Source: Lycocorax pyrrhopterus obiensis
Taxonomy: Eukaryota; Chordata; Aves; Passeriformes; Paradisaeidae
Assembly: GCA_014706295.1 (NCBI GenBank)
Contig: JACSVZ010000002.1
Coordinates: forward strand, 135,456,682 to 135,520,681
DNA: 64,000 bases
Direction of reading: 5' to 3'
Notes under the pieces: model-generated
The model's input: the letters and a program-made list of their open reading frames with translations, nothing else
What the model was told of the DNA's origin: nothing
Databases searched by the model: none
Program-made: the position numbers and the translations under genes
Part shown: positions 24,641-37,118 of the stretch, piece by piece
Numbering within the stretch: the stretch's first letter is position 1
How the letters are laid out: the number at the start of each line of letters is the position of its first letter

Positions 24641-27600
24641 GGGCAGTGGTCAAATAATGTGCTTATAGCCTAACAATGCAACCCCGTGATCTTCTACACA
24701 AGGTATATTAAGTATTATTGTACCACGACTCTTAATGCAAATATAATGATTCCTGATGCAGTTTAAGAACTGGATGCAAAAAACTGCCATGCTTTCCTTT
24801 TCTTTAGTAGATTTCTTTTATATTGTTGATCAGAAACTACCATTTGTTTGTTTGGGTTTTTTTCAATAAGATATCACTTTCTGGGTGGCACATGGTGCAC
24901 TATATTTCCACCACGTTCCCACAAACAAAAATTACTGTCTGCCATACTGTGTTGAAATGCCACCTCTCTCCTGAGAATGGTCATGTGCTGCATGGCTATG
25001 TATCTTTGATAATGAGACCCCAAGAGCCTCTCCTGAGAGCTGTATTTCAAAGCAGGAATATTCTCTTTTAAAACAGGCAGTAAAGCTATTACTGTTTAGA
25101 TAATGGCCTACTGGTACAAATCCTCAGCAGACAGGAGTTTCATTCGGCATGAGGGAGTTAAAATCCACATATATTGCCAGCAAGATGCAAACCCTGATCT
25201 CAAAGGCTTTAAATAATGCTGGGGTTGCAGTCTGCTTATTTGCTGGAGTTTTGCAGATAACAAGTCAAGCTTTACAGGGCAAGGATAGGCTGTTAGGTCG
25301 ACGGACTCTTTAGTGTAGTGTTTTAGACACTGTTCACAGCTCACAGGCTTAATTCTCTAGTTTTGTTGAGTAGTATCAGGATGACATGCAGAAATAATGC
25401 AGAGAAGCAGGCTGTCTTTCTCATCTCCCTCTCCTACAGGGTACTTTTCCTTTAATCTGTTTTCTCACTTCCAGTTTGGAAAATGTCTGGTTTGGAAATA
25501 TAGGTGTAGAAGGGTTTGAAAATTACCGTGGCATTTCATGGGAAAGGCTAATAACCATTAAGTCACCACTTCAGAAGGATGAGTGACAGCTCTCTCTCTC
25601 TAGTAATTTCAGAACAAACAGAAGTCATAGCTATATTTTGTGAGAGATTTTATTTTCTACATTTTTATGTGAGTGCACGTGAGTTTTGAGCGCGTTCTGA
25701 GAAATGCCTGGGTTACTCTGGAACCAGTGAAATTTAGAGAGGCGATAATCACCAGGCTGCTCAGACTGGAGTAATTCTGAGACAGTCCACAGTTAAAACG
25801 CCAGGCAGCAATGATTTCAAGCAGGGAAGCATCCATCTACTTAGACACATTCTGTATTATACAACACAGTTAAGCAGGAGCTTTTGATATTGAAGAAATT
25901 CATTTAAGGACCTCAGTGCTACCTAATCCATGCTTGGAAACTTAATTCATGTATTTAAGTTTGCCCAGTATTTCTATTAAAATGTCTGATTTGCTAACAT
26001 TTCTGAGATTTTGTTAAGATGGCTACAGCCCACAACAAATATAGGATATGAAAATGTATAAAAGCTGCTGTTAATAACTGAAAAATAGGGCACAAGGCAC
26101 TGGAAAGGAAAAATAACTTGCAATTAGAACAGTTAATATGTTTTATCTGATATTCAATGAATGATTGACTAAAGTGCATTCACAAGATAGAGCCAGGTGT
26201 GGAGTGTGTATCATAGCTGGGAAAGAGTATTGGGGCAGTGCAATATTTTGCTTTGCCCACTAATTTGTAATGTTAAAAAAAGAGGGAAGAAAGCTTATAT
26301 CAAATTAATCAGGAGACTGAGTTAATCAGGAACACATAGAACTTTGTGGCAAGAACCAGTATTAATCAATAAAATATTCTGGAATAATTCTAGGCCTTAG
26401 AAAATGAGGGCATTGCAGGACTATATATCAAGGTTTGCAATCATCAGTGAATATGTAACGGGAGCTCTTTTGCCATCTGAAGCCCTGAGAGGAGTAACCA
26501 GCCTGAAGGCATTCACTGGAATACCTTATTGCAATGTATTTTGTAGTACATGAATTCTCACATCACCACAGCAGAGCAAGATAATTTATTAATTTATTTA
26601 CTGAAATCAGCGAGGCTCATCAGTATGCAGTTCCTACAGTGCACAAGAGATCTTACTTTCCATAGTCAGTCCTGAGGTAGTTTATTGATCACAGCTCATC
26701 ACGAAATAGGAGAGAGAGACCACAGAGTTTGTTTAAAGGATGATGAATTTCTTCATCCCTTTGCCTCAAGGGCATCTCCTAGTGAAGCCCAGTTTATTAC
26801 CTCAGTAGAATAAGTAGCTCATGACTGCAGCTTTTTTGTACAGTTGCAGAATATATCCATGCTAGACAATATCAACCCTATAAATGCATTAAGCTTAAAA
26901 GTTTTGGTGTCCTTACTCTTGTAACTCAAACGGCTTTGTTATGTTTGCGGACTGCTTGGATGATGGCAACCCACAATCACTGCAGCCTACAATGCAGAAA
27001 GTTACAGGTCTTTAAATTCCTTTTCTTATGCAAACTTGCCAAGTAACCCTCAGTTATCTTGCATGTCTGAAGATAATTTTTTCTCTAGGGTAACAAGAGT
27101 TTAGGGTCTCAAGGGTAATGTTTATGTCCAGGTGTTATTTTGGTACAAGGAAAGTCTCTAACTACATTATATGGTTTTGGGTTGTATGGTTCTTGTTACA
27201 AGATGTCCTGACTAGGCTTTTCCACTGGGCAAGAGAGCTATTCTGCAGTATGTAAAGTAAGGCCTAAGTGATAGAAGACAAATATCTTAGAATAACTACT
27301 CCCACATTGTCACAATATTTTTAAAAATATGTGACCAATTTTGTTAGATTTTTATTCTCTCGCTCTTTTCTCTTATTGCTTTCCACTTAGTATTTTCATT
27401 TCCCTATATTAATTTTTTAGTTCTAGACCTCTCTAAGAGAAATTTTTGAACTTCAGAGGGAATTATTATTGTTGCAGTTACTACGAAAGTGAATTCATTA
27501 AATAGGAAAACTATTAGTCAAACTCAAAATTTTGTTATCATAAATTTTCTTTAATTTAGGAATTAAGATTAAGAGTTACAGCTGAAGTGCTTTACTTTAT

Positions 27601-30600
27601 CATTCCTGCCTAAGGCACAGTTTATAGACAGGTTATATCTCAATAAACCCATGACTCCAGTCCTTCAAGGGTGATGATTAGCAGTGGTGGTTCCTGGCCT
27701 AAGAGGAGCTAAAATTTTAGCTATCCTGTATACTGACCTGATGAACTACTGGCTCAAGCTGAGAGTTTCCTGACAGTTTTTCATGTTATGTCAAAGATCA
27801 CTTCCACTACAAAGAATGAAAGGTTTGAATTCAGAGATATCAAAAAGTTTCAATTGAAAATGATGTAAATTCTATTTAACATCTCAGAAAACCAAAACTG
27901 GTTCAGGCTCGGCTCTCACTGAGACAGCCTGTAGTTCAACGGTAAAGGAAAACAAACATTTAAGATACTATTATAAGGAGAGATTAGTAAAGATGAAAAT
28001 TTATAAATAGATGCTAACAATTGTAATTTTATAATGTGACTCATAAAATATATAGGAGGCTGAACCACAGAGTTAAATTATTCTGTTATTTTGTGATATT
28101 TTTCATAGTTTGGGTTTTTTTAATTGAAATAAAGCTAAAAAAAATATACCGGGTTCAGAGAAGCATCTCTGAATTTGAAAAAGAGGTTAGATGGAAACTC
28201 AATTCAATACTTCTGAGTTTGTGTCACTCTTGCCAGGTAAGTGAAACCTCTTTTGAGATCCCTTGTTTACTGGAAGAGTGAGAACCTGGAGTACCTGTGC
28301 CTTGAGGGAGCTCTTCTTCCAGGTAATTTTTTACATTGATCATGTTCTGCATTGCACAAATTAGATAAATAATCATGCCTCCCAGACAGGATGTTTCCAT
28401 TTAGTGAAGAAAAAGCATAATTTTTTTTCACATTTCTTTCTAGATTTCATAAATTATAAAACTCTTCATTATCACCACTGCAATAAAAAAAATTTTGAAC
28501 ACTTTCCATAATTACCATTTTCATTTCAGTGAAAACTCTTCATCAATTCAAATCATATTTGGTTTATCCAAAATTGCATTTTTCCAATGACTAATGACTC
28601 ACTGAAAAAAAGCTCATTTAGCTTTAAAGTCAAACACTATTTCTAAATTATGTTTTAAATATTTGTAACCAGATGTCTATACAGGTGTGCAGACAGTCAA
28701 TATCAGTGTGAAATCAGTCGTGCAGTAAGAAGCTGCATTGGAGGGACACAGTTATACCATCTGTGAGGGTGTTGTACTTCAGACTGCACATCTAAAGATG
28801 CTGAGCTAAACCTAAAACTGAGAAGCTTTAGAAGTCACTAACTTTTTTTTCTCCTGCACCTTTTCAGCTGTTCATATGTCTACTAAGTTATGCATGAGAG
28901 ACTTTGGGCCTCTCTATGCTAGTGCATTCTTCTGTGATATTATCAACATAACTTTAGGTTTTGAAGATAAGAGAAAAATGTCGATGTCTCTGGTGTATTG
29001 TATTTAGCTTCCCGTATTGCCAAAACTGAGAAATTAATGAGATTTTCAAAATATCAGGTAGCCTTGTATTGTCTTAATATCAGATCAATAGAAAGCATTT
29101 CTTTTGACTGAAATTTAGGAAAGAGTTTTAATATGTAAGTAGAGTTGTAGTTCTGTTGTGAGACTCAGAGAGACTTAACTACACATTTTAGAATACCATT
29201 TACAACTCTGTTTGGCAGATTTCCTTAATATATATATTTCTTATGGCCTTGTCTTCCTTCTGATGTGAGTGCCACACAATCTTGAACTCTGAAAGGCCTT
29301 TGATTTGAGCTGCATATTAGCATAGAAAATATATGGACAATATCAGGAGTGCCTTACTGTTAAGACTTCTGTTATTATTTTAGTCTAACAGCTCCCCTGA
29401 ACCAGAAAAAAGAAATTGTCAGTTTCTGATAAACATTCATTGATAGATTTCAAAGGGTTATGACTAATTTCTTTCACATCCCTGAAATTTTTTGGACTGA
29501 AATTAATTATAGAAACTTTATGGCAAAATGCGCTCAGAGAAATAAAATAAAATTGTATGTGGGGTTTGTTTAGGTAGCTTAAGAAGAGAGGTCACTATTT
29601 ATTGCAGTCTTTGACCCCAATTAGATTGTTTTGCTTTGTGTTTGGTTTGTGGATTTTTTTTTGTTTGTTGGTTGGGCTTGTTTGTTATTTTGTTTTTAAT
29701 AGATTGGAGGTATTTTCAATTTAACTGTATACGAACATTGGTATGAGTGAAACTATTATACATTCACTATGGAACAGAGTAGATTTTGCTTTAAAACATG
29801 TACAAGCATTTAAGGTTTATTTTGATTATCTATCTATAAAGACAACTATTAAGGAAACAAATCTATCTCCACATTTTGTGAGTCAAGCTATTAAATCACA
29901 TTTTTGAAGAGATCAAACCTTTTTGTCCATTTAAAGAAAAATTTTCTTTCTCTTAATAATCCAAAATGCATAATTTTCATGGGATATCTAAAAAGAAAGA
30001 AAAAAAATTCCCACAAAATTAAACAGGAGCTTTATGTTTCTTTGAAGAACTGTAGGAGGAAGGTAAGTCAGAAATTTTTTGAATCATCATGAACAATGAA
30101 CATAACAGTCAATCCAATCTTAAAAGAACAACGAGAGATTACACTGAATGGGTCATGTGCAAGTGTATAGAGATATAAAAAGGTCTGGCTGTATCTTATC
30201 TCTCCTACATGACACCCCTTTTTTATGTCTGTTATGGGAAAGTAGAACTGTGACAAATTCTTTGAGACCTTATGTTGCCTGTTGAATCTGAAAAATCACC
30301 ACTGTCTCTTATACCAAAGGAAATTTTTTAGTAAAGAGTAGAACATTTCAACCTCTATATTCAAAGATGGGCTTCTTTGGGAGTTACCTGTAAAATGGTA
30401 TTTTAAAGAATTATTTTATTATGTACTTGAACTCAAATGCACTTGAATTTCTGAGCCTTGAAACTTCTTTTCCAGAAATTGTCGTCCTTGTAAAATGCTT
30501 TTGATGACCTAAGCTTTACTTCTTTTCATCTTCATTTTTCTGTTGCATTGGTTATTGTATGTGGTAAAAAAAAAATTGTATCTTTTCTTCTTAAAACTTC

Positions 30601-32149
30601 AGTTCTATTTCACAACAGGATTTTACACAAATTCTTTATCATCTGTATGGTTTTAGAATGTGCATCTTAAAACTAAAAAGAACCTATGATACATCTGCTA
30701 TGTCGGTGTACCATGATCTCATAGGAATCAGTGGAATTATATTAATCTGCTTATGTTGCATATGTGCAATTGTGTCAAATTTATCCCAAATAAAATTTAT
30801 AGAGGGGATTAATTAGAATTATGGTGAGAATTAGGGGTTTTTTGTGTGTGCATATGTGAATAAAACGTGACAGTTTGTGTTGAGTTTGTTGAATTGAAAT
30901 TTGGAACTTATATTTTTGGCTAAGCCAGGAGAAAATATTGCTAAAAATTGAGTTGGAGGAAGAAACATATATTTATAATTCCTTTCTTATTGTATTGAAG
31001 TCATAAACTTCGTGGATTTTGTCTTGCAATTGCCTTAATGTCACAAACAGCATGTGCAGAATAGGTTCCCATGGTAAAGCAAAGACTATTTTGTGATAGG
31101 AGAAAAGGTTCTTTCTGATAGTGTGAAGTTGTTATGAAGATTAATGATAAAAAATAGTACCATAAAGTTGATGTAATAATTTGAATCAACCCCCAGATCT
31201 CTCAGGTCCTGAAGTCTCTCTTCCTTCCTTCCTGATCAATCCTTCCTAGAGGATTCCCATACTAATATTATTGCTTTCGTTAATATTTGTGGGTCATAAA
31301 ACAAGTAATATATTCCTGGACTATAGTCACTTCTAATTCTAAAGCCTGCATTTACAAACCTTTTACTTTAATTGTAAAAGCCCACACATAATACAGTTGA
31401 AAATTGTTATTTTTCAGTATCTGGAAGTTAAAAATAAGCATGGAGAGAGAAACACAGACAAACAATTTGTGGATATTTAGACATCTTAAAAATGTGGTTA
31501 AGAGATGGGGAAAGTGAGATGGAGAGGGTCTTCCTCTTTCCAACTCAGATAGTCATGTATTGATTGTTTTTTTCCCGTTTTCCTCTTCTTGCTTAATTTT
31601 TTGCTTTCCCATTTCTCAAGTGCACATTCCAAATGTCACTTGGAAATCTGCAGTGTTTTTTTGAGATTAGTCTGTGCTAAGAAGTCTGAATACTGAATTA
31701 TCTTCTAACTACGTTGGAATTTGAAGTTTAGAGAAAGTGATATAATACTCATGTACTGTCCATCATGCTAAGTCAACCTAACACATAATCTTTCTCATCA
31801 AACACTCCTTTTTATGCAGGAGCACGTACAGTGACTGCTGGAGAGCCACGTTTGTTTTAACAGTGTGGGCTATTTCGCTTTCCAGTGGGGAACAATTTGT
31901 TCTAGCAGATCCTAAATTTATTTTCATAAATATAAAGTAAAGCAATTGATTTCCTAACAGACGTCTCAAGGTACGCTGTGACTTTAGGTATAGCTATTAA
32001 GTGCTCAGTCCGTCTCCTTTCCTTGTTTTTCTGCTTATTTATTTTTGCTTAGGAACCTGAAGGTTTATAAGGCTTATTTAGAAACATGCAACAAAAATAT
32101 TCTCTTGCCTCCTTTCTACTGGTTCTGGATACTTAATGAAAGTTTACTA
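24641..32149. other. AT-rich non-coding DNA, no gene recognised
   Basis: Over 7.5 kb I find no frame above 82 codons, no LTR terminus and no CR1 tail. Points of composition: a 16-bp AT palindrome at 27315-27330 and a G/T-rich tract at 29627-29699. The patch at 26500-26830 is of average GC and could be an old repeat. Confidence 0.55.
29627..29699. repeat. G/T-rich low-complexity tract
   Basis: The plus strand is almost only T and G over about 73 bases, with many TTTG and TTTGG units. The G runs are too short for a quadruplex. Confidence 0.6.
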
Positions 32150-32558
32150 TCACAGTATCATAGGACAGTTCAAGGTGGAAGGGACCTCAGGAGGTTCTGT
32201 GTCCAAATTCCTACACAAGGCAAGTCAGCTGAGAGATCATATCAGATTGCTCAAGGCTCTATCCAGTTGTGTCTCGAAGACTTCCAGAGATGGAGACAAC
32301 ACTGCTTCTCTGGGCAACCTGTTCCAGTGTTTGCCTGTTCTCATACTGGAAGTTCCTTACACTCAGTCTAACCCTTTCTTGTTTCAATTTTTATTTATTT
32401 TCTTTCTTCCGCCCACTGTGAAGATTCTGCTTCCACGCTCTAAGTAACCTCCTCATAGATGCTGGCACGTGCTACTAGTTGGCTCTGAAGTTGATTCTTC
32501 TTCAGGCTAAACAAACCCTCTCTCTTTATCCTCTCTACACAGGGTAAGTGCTCCTTTA
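32150..32558 (-). mobile_element. CR1 LINE, 5'-truncated 3' end
   Basis: The plus strand opens TCACAGTATCATAGGACAG, then GGTGGAAGGGACCTCAGGAG, GAGACAACACTGCTTCTCTG, GGCAACCTGTTCCAGTGTTTG and TCTTCAGGCTAAACAAACCC. This is the reverse complement of the CR1 3' region, so the element lies on the minus strand with its 3' end at 32150. A T-rich insertion or divergence interrupts the match near 32378-32405. The two overlapping plus-strand frames (32045-32371 and 32136-32447) are antisense readings of the repeat and are not genes. The 5' end is truncated near 32558; weak similarity may continue beyond. Confidence 0.85.
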
Positions 32559-35422
32559 AATCATTAAGAATTTACTGTTATATCCATAACATTCTAAAAG
32601 CAAGAGGATGGTCTTGAAAACACGTTAGCCAGCTCTCTAAGCACCACTGGAAGCAGCCCTTCTGGACTTGTGCTCAATCTACACTACACTAGTGCAGTGG
32701 CAGCAGGTTTTCCTCTTGCCCTTGATAGACAGTTGCATCAAGCTTATTTTCAAACAGCTTCATATTCTTCCACTCAGTAATGACTTCTGGTTTTCCCCAT
32801 TAGGATAAGAATGTATCTGCTTTTCATGGATGTCTAGAAAGGTGTAAAAGATGTAGTTCTTACTGACAACTGTCCCTTTTCCTTGTTAGATATATGCTTT
32901 ATACTCAGAAAAAAGGTTTGGTTGTTGAGGAAAAGATTAACAAAAAAATATTTTTTACTTTCTTTAGATTCAGTACACAGTTGTGTTTCATTATTTTAAA
33001 AAATTCATGCTTTCAGGTTGCTCACTGTTGCACTTACTCTCTTTTAAAAAAATGTAATAATGAAATTCCAAAGTACTTTAACAGAATTGGAATGAGGACA
33101 ATAAAAAGACTGAAAATATCTCTACTCAGTTGCGACTTAGTCTATATCCTTTGGTTAGATATACAATGCAAATTACTATAACAATGCAATTGTTAATTAT
33201 TAAGTATTTTAAAACTTGGATTGTGTTTAGATATAAAATTGCCAATTCAGAAAGGGAAAATACAGAAAATTAGCTACATATTTTAATTTCCAAACTCGGA
33301 AAATCATTCTCTTTCTTTTTTTTTAAATTTATTTTTATTTTTATTTGAAGTCTTTGAGGTCCTTGTGTTGAAGCTAGGTAAGGTACTCTGCGCTACTTAT
33401 TTATTTAAGAGAAAGTTTTCGGTAGAAATGGATAGGACAAGAGTTTAAATGTTCCTTACGAAGACTGAAATCTCTAGTGAAACACGATAAGTGCTCTTGA
33501 ACCTGATAAATTCCTCTGTGGATGAGAAGAGAGGACTTTGACTTCCCTCTTTTAAAACTCCTCATGCTTCCAATCTACTTCTTTAACAAACTTAGACAAG
33601 TAAAGGGAGTGACATGAAGTATATTAGGACGATGATAACATGCAAGCACCATCTTTAATTGGCCTCTTACGGTTCACTAATTATTTGGAATAGACATAGA
33701 TGGTAGAAATGAAGTATATATCGAGGCATTAGCTCATCTGTAAAGAAGCATTTTCAAGAATACTTATTAGTGGAAAGCAGATGTTTTCTTTGTGTGAATG
33801 CCCCTGGGGCAAGGAGAAGCCCGTAAAATTGTATGGACACCTGCTGAATTTCTGCAACCACCCCACTACCATTATAAAATGTGTCACAGCCTTCAGAGTT
33901 GTCACTCTTCAGAAACCACCCCAGACAGATGTGTTTGGGGCTTGTGCTTTATGGTGGTGTACACGCAGTTTTGTCTGATTACAGGAAGTGCACCCTTCTC
34001 CTGGTTTCTACTACCTTTCTTACACATTAGTCTATTATGACTTCATGAGTACAAGGCCTTACTGTACTTCCTCTTCAGATGCACAACTTCAGTAGATGTC
34101 TAACAAATGTCCTTTGTTCAGACTTGAAAGTACTTTGGGGTGTAATTCACCTTCAGAAGTTTGTCTTTGGGCTTCTTATATGTCCTACAGTGAAGTGAGA
34201 TGTTGATGAATAATTTCTTTAGTTTTTTAGACAGATGGCATTTGATTCAGGAACTAGAGGAGTCTCTGTCTGTTGACCTTTGATACTTTCTCTATTCCAT
34301 TGCTCTACAAGTATTTGTAGTCCAGAATTTATAGGAAACTCTGCCGACTTGGTAGTGTAACACCTTTATTTTTTGCGTCAAATTTCAGCTGAGCACATTA
34401 GTATTACCATCTAAGCAGCAATATTAATCATTACATGCACTTCTTCATAATTTTCTTTAATAAATCTTGTTAATAATTAATGTCGTTCTTTTGATAACTC
34501 CAAGATAAGCTAGGAAAGATTTAATAACTTTTCTCCAAATGACCTACCAAGGTCTCAAAATCTATTATAATAATTAATGTCTAGCTGTGAAGTTGAACAT
34601 ATTTCACATAATTTTTTAATGTGTGCTTCTGATAAATATTGTTTACAATACCAGTGATTAATCAGTGTTATAACTACATGTCCATATATATAAAGGAGAA
34701 ACACCCCAAGTGAATTTAAATTTTGCTATTATTGGAGCTAAACAAGAGAAACTGTGAGCTGTAAAGGGCAAGAATGCTTGGAAGAACTGCCTCTGAAGCA
34801 AAACTGACACATTCACAGTGATGTATTTGTACCTCTAGGGCTGCAGTTTCACCATTATGATGATATAGGATGCACTCTAGGGCTGAGTTCATAGAAATGC
34901 ATGGATGTGATGTGGTTTTCCAAACAGAGCTTCTGTTAGTGATGCTGCTCATCTTATTGCTAATATAACTGTCTTTTGAGAAGGACTCCTAACCTAGCAT
35001 TATTTAGCTGTGCCAGCACAAAAAAGTAATTCCTTAATCTAATCTTCATTGTAGATTCAAAAATATCTAGGTAAAAATATATCACCCTTCATATCAAGGG
35101 TAAAATTAGTTACGTCACTTATGTAATTTCTCAGTGTAGAAACGTTCTAGAAAATAAATAATATATATGACAAATACCATTAAAAACTGTTTGCCATTCA
35201 TTCCAGTATGAAAATTTTGAATGTAAACAGCCTTAAAATGTATATGAATAATTATTCTTTTGTAAAAGAACTGTGATTTTCTTTAGATATTTTGCATTAT
35301 GTTAGTCATCCACATGCAGAGGTAAGAACTGCATTTATGATAGGATATTCCACATAATTTTCCTGCGATTGAGCTTCCAGTATTAAATTTGAATCTTTGC
35401 TCTTTATTTCATAAAATAAATA
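32559..35422. other. AT-rich non-coding DNA, no gene recognised
   Basis: A patch at 32620-32770 might be more distant CR1-like sequence. Frames at 32894-33181 and 33781-34040 (plus) carry no domain I can name. Confidence 0.5.
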
Positions 35423-35512
35423 AGAATAGAATGGAATGGAATGGAATAGAATAGACTAGAATAGACTAGACTAGACTAGAATAGAATAGAATAGAATAGA
35501 ATAGAATAGAAA
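35423..35512. repeat. Pentanucleotide array with AGAAT, GGAAT and AGACT variants
   Basis: Seventeen 5-bp units run from 35423 to 35507 in blocks: AGAAT x2, GGAAT x3, AGAAT, AGACT, AGAAT, AGACT x3, AGAAT x6, ending in AGAAA and an A-run. The blocks of identical variants show local spread of single-base changes by slippage. Confidence 0.95.
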
Positions 35513-37085
35513 TTAAAAAAAAAAATATTGCCTGTAGAAAAATTTCTTGTACACATCTCTTCTCTTCTGAAGAAAGTGAATGCCTCTGTGAGTATTACTA
35601 TGTACATCCAGCTGGAAGGTAGAACATAGAAAAAAACCTAGTGCCACCATGTAGCAGTTTTTCTTTATCAGAACTCTAAAGGACTTGTCACTCTGCAAGA
35701 CAAATCTTGTCTAAAATGTTCATTTTAGTATTGAAATTATTTGTCAACAGAATTTCTCCCTGGAAATTCTTAACCCCAGATTATGAAACAGCCACTTACA
35801 AAACAAGTGCTATGTGGTTTTGTTCTAAAGCACAAAAATTTGAAAAATTCTAAAGATTCTTAAAATTTCCTTTTTTTGTCATGTTTTTCTGTGGGATTGG
35901 GGACTTCATGGATGGTTTTCATAGTGCCCCATAACCCTTCAATAAACCTCTATCACAGATGAATAATCATACTATTAAGATCCACACTATTCACATTAGG
36001 TGAAGCAGTTAAGAGGAAAAGAAACCGAAGTGTTCAATTTTTTTTCCCTTGATTTCTAAAAGCAAATATTATTTTAGAAGTACTGTAATTATTAATACAT
36101 TCTTTGCTATTCTTTATTTCCTGAATTTCCTTATGTGTCCTTTCTAATTTGTTTCAGGTGCTCTTATGCTATCTGACAATAATGGTGCTTTTAAAGTCTG
36201 ATAGTTGCTAATCAAAACCAGAAAATTATTTGCACCATGATGCTACCTATTGATCTCACAAGCATTCCTGGCCCTGTAACCAGAAAACGTAGCATGCCTA
36301 CAATTAAAATGCAGTTAATTTCTTTCTCCACAAGAAGTTAAAATGTACAGGAGCCTTTGATTTTCATTATGAGGAAAGTGATTTTAGTTGGCAAGCATTC
36401 TAATGTTATGTCTCCAAAAATATTCTTGCATTTCCAGAAGTTTCTTTATAGTAGTCATAGTTTGTAGTTGCAAAACCTGTAATTCTGAAAGAAATGAAAG
36501 CTTTATATTCAACTACTACTGTATTCAAAAATACCTACGTTTGAATGCTATCTGGAATTTTAGGTACAACCAGTGATTCAGTAAAATCCCAGGTCTGTTC
36601 CACTAATTCTTTAGGAGGATACTCCATGCTCTGTGCCTTGAGACATGCACAGCCCTGGTAAATCTTACTAGGAAGTGGGAAACGAAGTGTCTGTAAAGTT
36701 CTGCAAGTCCTGAGCAATCGTATTCAGTATTTTTTAATTTGAAGTTTAAATTCTAAAAGCAACTAATTTCAAAGTTATGAGTACAGGCTAAGGATATATT
36801 TTGGATGTTGTTTTGATCAGTTTGTATTATCCTTTCTTCTCAAGAAATAAAGGAAGTAATTTGTGCTTAAATTATGACCGGTGGTGTAAGACTTACAAAA
36901 GACTTATTTTCCTCTTTTCATCCTGAAATGATAATGTAGCTGGAGAGAAGGTCTTATCTCTATCTTCCTTATTTTGGAGAAAGAAAATATTCCTTGTTCA
37001 AGAGTTAGGTAAGGTTATATGTTATTAAATTTCTCTTTACAAAAGAGAGAATGTTCTTAGCAAGAACTCTGTTTTTATTTTTTAA

Positions 37086-37118
<33 letters not shown>

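Noticed and set aside
27315..27330. 16-bp palindrome ATATTTTTAAAAATAT
   Set aside because: It is pure A/T in an AT-rich region and expected by chance.
32045..32447. Two overlapping plus-strand frames of 103-108 codons
   Set aside because: They are antisense readings of a minus-strand CR1 3' end.
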